Positions 1 through 9,267 of a DNA stretch of 64,000 nucleotides are shown piece after piece (positions within the stretch are counted from its first letter, which is position 1; each line of letters begins with the position of its first letter). The translations under genes and the position numbers were made by a program. Origin of the DNA: Pseudomonadota bacterium (GTDB taxonomy: Bacteria > Pseudomonadota > Gammaproteobacteria > Burkholderiales > Rhodocyclaceae). The DNA is taken from assembly GCA_018262195.1 (NCBI GenBank), contig JAGTRS010000002.1:62001-126000 (forward strand), read 5' to 3'. The notes below the pieces were generated by a model, which did not search any database, had not been told where the DNA came from, and saw only the letters and a program-made list of their open reading frames with translations.

Positions 1-3000
1 GTCAGCTACAGCGTTCTCGGCACACGGGCCGGCAACACGCAGGCAGATAACGGCCAACTGGTCGTCACCTTCCAGAAAGACAGCCACGGCGACCTGATGC
101 AAAACCGGGAAGCCTGGTTCGACACCTTCGGCGTCAGCAGCAAACCGGCGGCAGCCAGTTCGCCCACCCTGTTCCCCGACCTGCAGCGCTATGTCGCGGG
201 CATTCTCAGCGATGCAATGGCCGGCGGTGCGGGCAACAGCATCGCTATCACCAGCAATGGCGCGCTCGAGACGAAAAAGACCGGATCTCATGGTATCGAC
301 GCCTACAGCCAGGGCGGTACCGGCACCCGGGGGCGCGATGGCAGCATCGGTCACTCGGCCGGCGGCGGCGGAGCGGGCAGTAACGGCGGCGCGGTCAGCA
401 TTGCGGCCAGCGGCAGCATCGTCACGCACCTCGATGCTGCCGCTGGCATCGTCGCCGTCAGCGCTGGCGGCGAGGGTGGCGCTGGCGGCGATGGTGGCCA
501 CTGGCGCCATGGCCAGAAGGGCGGCACCGGCGGCACCGGTGGCACCGTGACGGTGAGCGGCAATGCCGACATCACCACCAGCGGCGCCGACGCGACCGGG
601 ATTTACGCCCTGAGCGTCGGTGGCAACGGCGGCGCCGGCGGCAGCGGCAGTGGCGCCATGCCGGGCGGCGGCGGCGGCTTCGGCGGCAAGGGCGGCGAAG
701 TGAGCGTCGTCGGCGGCTGGAACGTCACGACCGGCGGCGACTACGCCAGCGCCATCTGGGCCAGGAGTGTCGGCGGCAATGCCGGGGCCGGCGGCAGCGG
801 CGGCTGGCTGTTCGGCAAGCCCGGCAGCGGCGGTGACGCCAGCGATGGCGACAAGGTGACGCTGCACAGCAGCGGCACAATCGAAACCTCGGGCAAGTAC
901 GCCTACGGCCTCTACGCCCAGAGCGTCGGCGGCTTCGGCGGCCCCGGCGGAACCAGCTGGGGGCTGTTCTGGGCCTTCGGCGGCGACGCCAACAGTGGCG
1001 GCAGCGGCGGCGACGTGGATGTCCGGAACGAAGCGTCGGGCACCGTCAGCACCAACAACCTCTACAGCCACGGGATTTTCGCGCAGAGCATCGGCGGCGG
1101 CGGCGGCAGTGGCGGCGGCCGCTTCGGCCTGTTGGCCAGTGTCGGCGGCGACGGCGCCGCCGGCGGCAACGGCGGTATGGTGACCGTGGTTAACGAAGGG
1201 ACCATCAGTACCGGCACCGATGGCTCGCAGGCAATACATCGTGGCGACTACGCACACGGCATCTACGCCCAGAGTGTCGGCGGCGGCGGCGGCGACGGGG
1301 GCGGTGCCAACGGTCTGGTCGGCATCGGCGGCAACGGTTCGGGAACCAGCGACGGCGGCAAGGTCGAGGTCACCAATCGCGGCAGCATCGATACCTTCGG
1401 TCTGCAGTCCTACGGCATCTACGCCCAGAGCATCGGCGGCGGGGGCGGCGACGGCGGCCACTCCGGCGGGCTGGTCAGCATCGGCGGCGACGGCGGTGGC
1501 GGCGGCAATGCCGACACCGTCAAGGTCGTCAACGAAGGCAGCATCCATACCCGAAAAGACGAGTCGCACGCCCTCTTCGCCCAGAGCGTCGGCGGTGGCG
1601 GCGGCGCGGGCGGCGACGCGGTCGCTGTCGGCGCCGAAGCTTCGGTGTCTATCGGCGGCAAGGGTGGCGCGGGCGGCGATGGCTCGGACGTCACCGTCAC
1701 CAATACCGCAACCGGCAGCATCGTCACCAATGGCGAACGCGCCCACGCGATCTTTGCGCAAAGCATCGGCGGCGGCGGCGGCAACGGCGGCTTCGCCATA
1801 TCCGGTTCGGCCGGGAGCATCGTCAGTCTCAGCGTTGCCATCGGCGGCAGCGCCGGGACGGGGGGCGATGCCGGCGCGGTCGAGGTGCTCGGCGGCGGCA
1901 GCATCGACACCTTCGCCAAGCAGTCCTACGGCATCTTTGCGCAGAGCGTCGGCGGCGGCGGCGGCTCCGGCGGCTTCGCCATCGCCGGCAGCTACAGCGG
2001 CACCAAGGGCCTGAATCTCAGCCTCGGCGGCGAGGGCGGCGGCGGCGGCGTCGGCAAGACAGTCGATGTCGGCAGCGCAGCGGATCCCTTCTTTGGCAGT
2101 ATCCATACCCGCGGCGATTACGCCCACGGCATCGTCGCCCAGAGCATCGGCGGCAGCGGCGGCGATGGTGGTTTCGCCATCTCCGGCAGCGTGATGGGCG
2201 GCATCACGGCCAATATCTCGATTGGTGGCGACGGCGGCACCGGCAATGATTCAGATGTCGTCACGGTCCACAGCATCGGCAACGTCACCACGGATGGTGC
2301 CGGCGCGCATGCCATTCTCGCCCAGAGCATTGGCGGCAGCGGCGGCAACGGGGGTTTCAGCATTTCGGCCAGCCTGGCCGGCGGCACCGGTCTCGATCTC
2401 GGCTTCGGCGGCACGGGTGGCGGCGCCAGCGACGGCAATACCGTGAATGTCGGCAGCGCGACATCGCCTCTGGGCGGTACGCTCACCACCAATGGCGACC
2501 GCGCCCACGGCATCGTTGCCCAGAGCATCGGCGGCGGCGGTGGCAACGGCGGCGCCAGCATCACCGGCTCGTTGCTAAAACCGGCGTCGATATCTTTCGG
2601 CTTCGGCGGCGACGGTGGTGCTGGCGGCAAGGGCGGCCTGGTCAATGTCTATGTCGACAGCGATGTCACGACCTGGGGCCGGCAAAGCCACGGCGTCCTG
2701 GCGCAGAGCATCGGTGGCGGTGGCGGGACCGGTGGCATGGCGTTCTCCGGCGCTGTCTCCGCCTTCGGCGGCTTAACCCTGACCATGGGCGGCGACGGAG
2801 GTACCGGCAATTCGGCCGACACCGTGACAGTGGTGAACACCGGCCGCATCGAAACCTGGAACGAATACTCCTACGGCATCTTCGCGCAAAGCATCGGCGG
2901 CGGTGGCGGAGCGGGCGGTTCCAGCGGCGCGGTGATGGCCAATTTCAGCAGCCTGGTGCCGGTGCCCGAGCCCTATCCGAAGGTCGGCGTGAACATCGCG

Positions 3001-6000
3001 CTGACGCTGGGTGGCGATGGCGGCGAGGGCGGCAAGGCCGGCGACGTTGTTGTCACCAACGACGGCCGGATCATGACCCACCAGGACTACGCCTACGGCA
3101 TCCTGGCGCAAAGCATCGGCGGCGGTGGTGGTGATGGCGGCAGCAGCGTCGCCGCGACCGCCAACTTCTCCCTACCGGACGATCCCGGCGACGCAGGCGG
3201 CCAGGGAGGCAAAGCGGGTGGGCAGGTCGAAGTGAAGGTCGACTTCGCCATGGCCATCGGCGGCAAGGGCGCCAGTGGCAATACTGGCGGCAATGTGACC
3301 GTGACCAATCGCAACGCAATCGATACCTACGGTGTCGGCGCACACGGCATCTTCGCCCAGAGCGTCGGCGGCGGCGGCGGCGCGGGTGGCGACGCACGTT
3401 CCATGATCCTGAGCATCGATCCCTCCAACTGGCAGCCCGATGTACCTGAGGTGCCCGACCCCACCAGCTTCAGCGTCGGTGCGACGTTGAGCGTCGGCGG
3501 CCGGGGCGGCACTGGCGAGGATGCCGGTGCGAAGGTGGCGGTCATCAATACCGGCAGCATCGTCACGCGCGGCGCCGACGCCTTCGGCATCTTCGCGCAG
3601 AGCATCGGCGGCGGCGGCGGGGTGGGCGGCAGCGGTTACCACGGACTCGACTGGGAGGATTTCGGCGTCTCGGAAGACGTTTCCGAATTGCTCGACTTCG
3701 TGCTGCCGATCCAGGAAGAGGGTGACGTCAACATCACGGTGGGCGGTTCCGGTGGGGCTAGCGGCCACGGCAAGGAGGTGTCCATCAACCATACAGGCGA
3801 CATCACAACCACCGGCCAGGGTTCAGTTGCGGTGCTCGCGCAGAGCATCGGCGGCGGCGGCGGCATCGGTGGCATCGGCGCGATCGGTGATGCTGAGAGC
3901 AAGCAGCTCAGCTTCGGCGGTAACGGTGGTTCATCGGGCAACGGCGGACTGGTACATGTCGTCACCCGGGGCGAAATCGCCACGACGGGCGTCGTCGCCC
4001 ACGGCATTTTCGCGCAGAGCATCGGCGGTGGCGGCGGTTACGCCGGCAATGTCGACCTCGGCGTGACCGACTTCGGCAACGCCTTCGCTTTCGCCGGTGA
4101 TGGCGGCAATGCCGGCAACGGCGGCGAGGTGATCGTCGACAACGTCGGCAACATCATCACCCGCGGCCGCGGCGCCATGGGCATTTTCGCCCAGAGCGTC
4201 GGCGGTGGCGGCGGCTTGGGCGGCACCGTCGGCGCCGGCATCGGGTTGGCCGGCAGCGTCGGCGGCACTGGGGCAGGCAGCAACGTCACCGTCACACAGA
4301 CCGGCGATATCCGAACCTACGGTATCTCCGCCCACGGCATCGTCGCCCAGAGTAATGGCGGCTTCAGCGGCGGCATTTATACCGGTTCATCCGGTGTAGT
4401 CACGGTCAACAGTTCGGGCAATATCCTCGTCACCGGCGCTAACGCACACGGTATCGTTGCCCAGAGTCTGGGCGGTGCCAGCAACGGCAATGTGATCGTC
4501 AATATCAACGACGGTTCGGTCACCGGCGGCAGCGAAGCCGGCGTCGGCATCATGGTTCGGAATGGTGCCAGCAACGTCATTACCAACCGGGGTACGGTGT
4601 CCGCCTTGAGTGGCATGGCCCTGACCGGCGGCGCTGCTTCAGAGACACTCAACAACTACGGTACGCTGAACGGCAACGTTGATCTCGGCGGCGGCAGCAA
4701 CACGATCAACAACCTGGTCGGTGCGACATTCAACTCGCTGGCCAACATCATGATCGGCGCCGGGCGCAGCTTCACCAACGACGGCTCGCTCTCACCCGGC
4801 GGTTCGCGGGTACCACAGACCACCTTGCTGACCGGCAATCTGCAGCAGAATGCCGGCGGCGCCTACAGCGTCGACCTTAGCCTGGCAGGCAGAAGCAGCG
4901 ACCGGCTCGACGTGACCGGCGACGCCCAGCTTGGCGGCAGCATCCATGTAACGCCGATCGACACCGGCTTGGTCCAGATCGGCAGTTTGCAGCGCGTCGT
5001 CCTGTCAGCCACGGGCGGGGTCACCCCCAACGGCCTGACCTTGATTGCCCCGAGTTCGCCCATCGTCAGTTACGCCTTGAGCTATCCGAGCAGCAACGAA
5101 GTGGCCATTTCCAGCCATGTCGATTTCTCACCGGCCTCGCTGAACCAAAACGGCCGGCAGATCGGCGCCCACCTAAATGCGATTCTGGCAGCAGGCGGCT
5201 CCAGCAGCTTGGCACCGTACATCGCTACCTTGGTAAGCTTGCCGGATGAGTCTCGGCTACGCGTTGCCTATGAAAAACTGGGCCCGGGCGCGCTGGGCAC
5301 CTTGACCAATGCATCGACCACCTCCAGCCTGCAATTCAATGATGCGATGCATAGTTGCCGCCAACGCGATGGCGATTATCGCTTCATTCGTGAGGGAGAA
5401 TGCAGTTGGGTCCGCTTCGGTGGCAGCATCCGCGATCAGGAGCGGAATGAGCAGAACCCCGGATACCGGCAGGATGTCGTGACCATGGCCGGCGGCTTCC
5501 AGAAGGCGGTGCGCGAAAACCTGCACCTTGGCTTTGGCGCCTCCTTCCAGCAATCGGCCCTCAACTCGGTCTTTTCCGATGTCAATGGCGAACGCTTCGA
5601 GGGCGGCATGATCGTCAAGCAACGCTTCGACGCCACCCGCCTGTCCCTGTCCTTCAGCGCCGGCTATGGTCACTACAACACCCGGCGTCTGGTCGACATC
5701 GTCACGCCGGGCACCTATGCCCAGGCCAGACCGACCCTGTGGTCCGGCGCACTGCACGGCCGGATCAGCCACGACATCATGTCCAGTGAAAGTGCCTATA
5801 TCCGCCCGATGCTGGGCCTGGGTGTCTCCTACGTGTCACGCGATGCCTATGAAGAAACTGGGGCCGGCGATGCCAACCTGCGGGTCGAAAAGGCCAGCGA
5901 CACCTTCGTGTCGCTGCATCCGGCCATCGAGTTCGGCGGTGAAAATAGCGTCGGCGGCGAGGGCACCCTGCTCCGCCACTTCGTGCGCGTCGGCATGACC

Positions 6001-6231
6001 CAGTTCCTCGGCAACAATGAACGCCACGTCACCGCCAGCCTGGAAGGTGCGCCCTCCGGCGTCCAGCCATTCACGGTCACGACAAAGAGCGAGAAGAGCT
6101 ATGCCGACTTGGCCATTGGCGTCGACATCCTGCGCAAGAGCGGCACGACGGTTCGCCTGGAATACACCGGGCAGTTTTCCAACAACAGCTCGACCAATGC
6201 GATCGGGGTGAAGGTGGCAATGCCGTTCTGA
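1..6231 (+). CDS. Giant glycine-rich autotransporter (5' end outside the window)
   Basis: The reading frame is open from base 1, so the gene starts upstream; the first in-window ATG is at 97 but is unlikely to be the true start. The passenger carries about 22-24 copies of a degenerate unit of 50-90 residues. Each unit has a core like HGIFAQSIGGGGGxGG, preceded by a short I-x-T-x-G strand. This is typical of beta-helical type V passengers. A non-repetitive segment with an SPGGS motif follows. The last 270 residues or so look like a 12-strand outer-membrane barrel, ending in the terminal Phe of ...VAMPF. The likely role is a surface-exposed adhesin or biofilm protein secreted through its own barrel. 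No protease motif was recognised in the passenger. The gene ends at a strong terminator (6261). The family is well supported; the function is inferred. Confidence 0.9.
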   Translation, partial: VSYSVLGTRAGNTQADNGQLVVTFQKDSHGDLMQNREAWFDTFGVSSKPAAASSPTLFPDLQRYVAGILSDAMAGGAGNSIAITSNGALETKKTGSHGIDAYSQGGTGTRGRDGSIGHSAGGGGAGSNGGAVSIAASGSIVTHLDAAAGIVAVSAGGEGGAGGDGGHWRHGQKGGTGGTGGTVTVSGNADITTSGADATGIYALSVGGNGGAGGSGSGAMPGGGGGFGGKGGEVSVVGGWNVTTGGDYASAIWARSVGGNAGAGGSGGWLFGKPGSGGDASDGDKVTLHSSGTIETSGKYAYGLYAQSVGGFGGPGGTSWGLFWAFGGDANSGGSGGDVDVRNEASGTVSTNNLYSHGIFAQSIGGGGGSGGGRFGLLASVGGDGAAGGNGGMVTVVNEGTISTGTDGSQAIHRGDYAHGIYAQSVGGGGGDGGGANGLVGIGGNGSGTSDGGKVEVTNRGSIDTFGLQSYGIYAQSIGGGGGDGGHSGGLVSIGGDGGGGGNADTVKVVNEGSIHTRKDESHALFAQSVGGGGGAGGDAVAVGAEASVSIGGKGGAGGDGSDVTVTNTATGSIVTNGERAHAIFAQSIGGGGGNGGFAISGSAGSIVSLSVAIGGSAGTGGDAGAVEVLGGGSIDTFAKQSYGIFAQSVGGGGGSGGFAIAGSYSGTKGLNLSLGGEGGGGGVGKTVDVGSAADPFFGSIHTRGDYAHGIVAQSIGGSGGDGGFAISGSVMGGITANISIGGDGGTGNDSDVVTVHSIGNVTTDGAGAHAILAQSIGGSGGNGGFSISASLAGGTGLDLGFGGTGGGASDGNTVNVGSATSPLGGTLTTNGDRAHGIVAQSIGGGGGNGGASITGSLLKPASISFGFGGDGGAGGKGGLVNVYVDSDVTTWGRQSHGVLAQSIGGGGGTGGMAFSGAVSAFGGLTLTMGGDGGTGNSADTVTVVNTGRIETWNEYSYGIFAQSIGGGGGAGGSSGAVMANFSSLVPVPEPYPKVGVNIALTLGGDGGEGGKAGDVVVTNDGRIMTHQDYAYGILAQSIGGGGGDGGSSVAATANFSLPDDPGDAGGQGGKAGGQVEVKVDFAMAIGGKGASGNTGGNVTVTNRNAIDTYGVGAHGIFAQSVGGGGGAGGDARSMILSIDPSNWQPDVPEVPDPTSFSVGATLSVGGRGGTGEDAGAKVAVINTGSIVTRGADAFGIFAQSIGGGGGVGGSGYHGLDWEDFGVSEDVSELLDFVLPIQEEGDVNITVGGSGGASGHGKEVSINHTGDITTTGQGSVAVLAQSIGGGGGIGGIGAIGDAESKQLSFGGNGGSSGNGGLVHVVTRGEIATTGVVAHGIFAQSIGGGGGYAGNVDLGVTDFGNAFAFAGDGGNAGNGGEVIVDNVGNIITRGRGAMGIFAQSVGGGGGLGGTVGAGIGLAGSVGGTGAGSNVTVTQTGDIRTYGISAHGIVAQSNGGFSGGIYTGSSGVVTVNSSGNILVTGANAHGIVAQSLGGASNGNVIVNINDGSVTGGSEAGVGIMVRNGASNVITNRGTVSALSGMALTGGAASETLNNYGTLNGNVDLGGGSNTINNLVGATFNSLANIMIGAGRSFTNDGSLSPGGSRVPQTTLLTGNLQQNAGGAYSVDLSLAGRSSDRLDVTGDAQLGGSIHVTPIDTGLVQIGSLQRVVLSATGGVTPNGLTLIAPSSPIVSYALSYPSSNEVAISSHVDFSPASLNQNGRQIGAHLNAILAAGGSSSLAPYIATLVSLPDESRLRVAYEKLGPGALGTLTNASTTSSLQFNDAMHSCRQRDGDYRFIREGECSWVRFGGSIRDQERNEQNPGYRQDVVTMAGGFQKAVRENLHLGFGASFQQSALNSVFSDVNGERFEGGMIVKQRFDATRLSLSFSAGYGHYNTRRLVDIVTPGTYAQARPTLWSGALHGRISHDIMSSESAYIRPMLGLGVSYVSRDAYEETGAGDANLRVEKASDTFVSLHPAIEFGGENSVGGEGTLLRHFVRVGMTQFLGNNERHVTASLEGAPSGVQPFTVTTKSEKSYADLAIGVDILRKSGTTVRLEYTGQFSNNSSTNAIGVKVAMPF

Positions 6232-6260
6232 TCACCTCTCTCACCGGCACGCCAACGATA

Positions 6261-6292
6261 ACGGCGGGGTCAATGGCCTCGCCGTCTTTTTT
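6261..6292 (+). terminator. Intrinsic terminator of the autotransporter gene
   Basis: Arms ACGGCGGGG (6261-6269) and CCTCGCCGT (6277-6285), with one G-T pair and a 7-nt loop, are followed by C and six T. It lies 30 nt after the stop codon. The hairpin closely resembles the one at 14365-14389. Confidence 0.85.
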
Positions 6293-6374
6293 GCCGCCGC
6301 CCGAATGGCTCCGGCTTGCGACTCCACCGCTGAAGATTGCTGCAGATGCTGCGGCGGCACCGATCAACTGTTTT

Positions 6375-8468
6375 TCAGATGCCACCTAAGTCATCGACCG
6401 GGGTCGGGCGCCCGAACAGGTAACCCTGGAATTGCGTACATCCCATTGCCTGCAGGCGTTCGTACTGGGCCTCGGTTTCGACCCCTTCGGCCACCACGTC
6501 GAGACCGAATTGCTGGCCGATGGCGATCATGGTCCGGACCAGAATCGCATTGCTGCTGTCGATCGTCATTTCATGGACGAAAGAGCGGTCGATTTTCAAC
6601 TCGGTGATCGGTAGCTGCTTCAGGTAGGCGAGTGAGGAATAGCCCGTGCCGAAATCGTCGATCGAGAGCTGGAAACCCATTTCGCGCAAGCGCGAGAACT
6701 TGTGGAGTATCTCCTTGGTGTGCTGCAGCAGGACGCTCTCGGTCAGTTCAAGGCAAAGCAGCTCCGGTCGGAAGCGATAGCGTTCGAGCAGTTCGGTGAT
6801 GCGCGCGACACAGTCGCCGTCTTCGAACTGGCGGACGCTGACATTGATCGAAATACGCCAGTTTTTCCGCTCCGGATCGTTTTCCCAGGCTTTCAACTGG
6901 CGGACAGCCTGATGCAGTACCCATTGCCCAAGCGGGAGGATCAGGCCACTTTCCTCTGCTGCAGGGATGAAGATGCCGGGCGGAATCATGCCGTGCTCGG
7001 CATCCGGCCAGCGGGCGAGCAATTCGACACCGTAAATCTTCCGGCCACCGGAGGAGCCAATTTGCGGCTGGGCGTAGAGCTGAAGTTTTTCTTCTTCAAT
7101 GGCCCGCCGCAAACGGCTGATCAGCAGTGCCTTGGCTTCCGCCTGTTGTTGCAGCACGGGGTCAAAGAAGCGCACGCTGTTGCGCCCGGCATCCTTGGCT
7201 GTGTACATCGCCGCATCGGCGTAGCGCAACAAATCCTCGTTGGAGGCCGAGGCTCCATTGAACAGCGCAATGCCAATGCTGCCGGTGAGCCGGTAGTCAT
7301 AGGTATCGATCAGGTAAGGAGCCGCCAGTGCATGGAGAATGTTGCTGGCCGCCTGATAGGCCTTTTGCGTGGCTTCGCTTTCAGCGGATGAGAGATTTTC
7401 CAGCAGGACCACGAATTCGTCGCCGCCGAAGCGGCTGACGTAGTCGGCATCGCGCGTGTGCTGCCTGATCCGCCGCGCGGCTTCGATCAGCACCTTGTCG
7501 CCGACAGCATGGCCACGCGTGTCGTTGATGGTCTTGAAATGATCGAGATCGATAAACAACAGCCCGCCGAAATTTCCGCTTCGCCTGGCAGCGTTCAAGG
7601 CGTGGTCAAGTTGTTCGTTCAGATAGCGCCGGTTGGGCAGTTCGGTCAGCGCGTCGTAGTAGGCGAGGCGGCTGATCTCGGCTTCCTTTTCCTTGATTTC
7701 GGAAATGTCCAGGATGGCTGAAACGCGAATTTTCCGGCCGGCCAGGCTCAGGTCGCGACCGCGCAGGATGGCCCAGAAGACGGAACCGTCCCGGCGCAGC
7801 ATCTGCGCTTCATAGGGGGCCTGATTGGCATTCTTGATGACGCGGTGGACGTGGTCGCGCGATTGGGGGGCGATGAAATCGAAGGCACTCTTGCCGAGCA
7901 TTTCGTCGGCGCTGTAACCGAGGATTTGCGGCGCAACCTGATTGACCCGCACGCAACGACGATCTTCGTCATAGATGATCAGACCTTCGATGGTCGCATT
8001 GGTCAGCATCTCGAAAGTTTCCAGCGACGCCCGGCGTTCCTCGTCGACCGCCGACTCGAGCGCCTTCTGGCGAGTGATGTCGATGCCGACCTGAAGGCGG
8101 ACCCGGCGGCCATCGGGCCAGCGAAGGTGGCGGCCGTTCAGCAGATAGGTACGCTGGTTGATGCTGTTGGTGTTTTCCCACTCCACCAACTCATCGTCCT
8201 CTGGCTGGCTCGGTGAAGGCATACCTGGACAACCGGGGCAGATCTCGTCACGTCCGCGTTGCAGCGCCTGAAAGCATTTCTTGCCGACCACGTCACCGAA
8301 AGTGCGAACGACGCTGCCGTTGGCATAGAGAATTTCGTAAGTCGTCGTATCGATGGCGTAAACAAAGCCGCCCGCTTCGTTCAGGACGAAGTCGAGCAGG
8401 TGGGTGTTATCGACAATCCAGTCGGAAGCGGCGTTGGTAGTCTGCGGGCACATAAGCGATGGCGGCAC
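6375..8468 (-). CDS. PAS-PAS-GGDEF-EAL c-di-GMP signalling protein
   Basis: This 697-aa soluble protein combines diguanylate cyclase and phosphodiesterase modules. Domain order: an N-terminal PAS-like domain (about residues 20-140) containing a CPGCPGMP cysteine cluster, a second PAS (about 150-270), GGDEF (about 275-440) and EAL (about 450-697). The GGDEF active site reads RFGGDEF and has an RDAD inhibitory I-site five residues before it. The EAL domain keeps ELLARW, NVSVRQF, LELTES, DDFGTGYSSL and VVAEGVE, so both halves look catalytically competent. The N-terminal Cys cluster resembles PAS variants suspected of redox or metal sensing, but that is inference. The start is uncertain: a GTG at 8468 and an ATG at 8453 both lack a clear ribosome-binding site. 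It is a single-gene unit converging on the autotransporter. Confidence 0.93.
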   Translation of the reverse strand: MPPSLMCPQTTNAASDWIVDNTHLLDFVLNEAGGFVYAIDTTTYEILYANGSVVRTFGDVVGKKCFQALQRGRDEICPGCPGMPSPSQPEDDELVEWENTNSINQRTYLLNGRHLRWPDGRRVRLQVGIDITRQKALESAVDEERRASLETFEMLTNATIEGLIIYDEDRRCVRVNQVAPQILGYSADEMLGKSAFDFIAPQSRDHVHRVIKNANQAPYEAQMLRRDGSVFWAILRGRDLSLAGRKIRVSAILDISEIKEKEAEISRLAYYDALTELPNRRYLNEQLDHALNAARRSGNFGGLLFIDLDHFKTINDTRGHAVGDKVLIEAARRIRQHTRDADYVSRFGGDEFVVLLENLSSAESEATQKAYQAASNILHALAAPYLIDTYDYRLTGSIGIALFNGASASNEDLLRYADAAMYTAKDAGRNSVRFFDPVLQQQAEAKALLISRLRRAIEEEKLQLYAQPQIGSSGGRKIYGVELLARWPDAEHGMIPPGIFIPAAEESGLILPLGQWVLHQAVRQLKAWENDPERKNWRISINVSVRQFEDGDCVARITELLERYRFRPELLCLELTESVLLQHTKEILHKFSRLREMGFQLSIDDFGTGYSSLAYLKQLPITELKIDRSFVHEMTIDSSNAILVRTMIAIGQQFGLDVVAEGVETEAQYERLQAMGCTQFQGYLFGRPTPVDDLGGI

Positions 8469-8868
8469 GGCACATTAGCATTCGCTGATTATCTTGCAGA
8501 TTCGCGGATACGGGTTACCGAAATACATATTTTCAGACTCCCCAAGGATCGATCGGCATCTGGTTGCGGCTCTCCTTTCGAGTTTTCCCCTAATTGCCGC
8601 GCCAGAGCTGGCCACCTGCAAACTCGCCATCCTGTGATGACAAATTGGCATGCCATATCTTGTTGATTTAACAGCGATTCGACAGATAGCACCTTATCAC
8701 CATGCCATTTTGGCATGGCGCGTACTCGCCGCGCATCCTCCACGGCCAGCGCCAACCCATATAAAACAGGGACATACAAGCTGATTGCGGTATCTGGTTC
8801 ATTTCTTGCAGACAGCCACGGACGCATTCTGAAACTCCATATGTCATGCAAAAAACGAAAGGAAGACC
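8469..8868. promoter_or_regulatory. 400-bp intergenic region with paired TGGCAT palindromes
   Basis: There is no convincing gene here; the open frames on the minus strand run on antisense into the cytochrome gene. The visible structure is a perfect 10-bp palindrome TGGCATGCCA at 8646-8655 and an inverted repeat CATGCCA-TTT-TGGCATG at 8701-8717, with centres about 58 bp apart. A possible -10 element TATAAA lies at 8760-8765 without a good -35, which would suit an activator-dependent promoter for the redox operon. Operator and promoter roles are inference. Confidence 0.4.
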
Positions 8869-9183
8869 ATGAAACATCTTGCATCCGTCCTGATTGCCGC
8901 TGGCCTGCTCGCCGCATCCCCTGCTCAGGCGAATCTTGAACTCGCCAAGAAGAGCAATTGCATGTCCTGCCACACCGTCGACAAAAAACTGGTCGGCCCC
9001 GCGTTTGCCGATGTAGCCAAGAAGTATTCCGGCGACAAGGATGCCGCCAAGTCTCTGGCTGCCAAGGTCAAGGCGGGTACGAAGGGTGGCGTCTGGGGCC
9101 AGATCCCGATGCCGCCGAACCCCAACGTCAAGGATGCCGACATGGAAACCCTGGTCAAGTGGATTCTGGCTGGAGCCAAGTAA
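8869..9183 (+). CDS. Periplasmic class I cytochrome c (c551/c552 type)
   Basis: This 104-aa protein has a cleavable Sec signal (MKHLASVLIAAGLLAASPAQA) and a mature domain of about 83 residues. It contains one haem-binding motif, CMSCH, and a likely distal Met ligand in the GQIPMPPNP segment, the classic small monohaem cytochrome c layout. A ribosome-binding site AAAGGAAG lies just before the ATG. It is the first gene of the redox operon, 84 nt ahead of the ferredoxin start. It probably shuttles electrons between the membrane module encoded downstream and a periplasmic or terminal partner. Confidence 0.93.
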   Translation: MKHLASVLIAAGLLAASPAQANLELAKKSNCMSCHTVDKKLVGPAFADVAKKYSGDKDAAKSLAAKVKAGTKGGVWGQIPMPPNPNVKDADMETLVKWILAGAK

Positions 9184-9267
9184 GCGCAGCGAAGAAAGCC
9201 CCCGGGCAGACACAAGTTGCCCGGTTTGAACCAAGTCGAAACCACCATCCCCGTTCGGAGTAAAGAC

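Noticed and set aside
1200-4500. Tandem GC-rich repeats considered as CRISPR or DNA satellite
   Set aside because: They are in-frame codons for the Gly-rich autotransporter units with unequal spacing; no constant spacer length.
8663-8667. TTGAT half-site as an FNR box upstream of the redox operon
   Set aside because: The second half (ATCAA at the right spacing) is absent.
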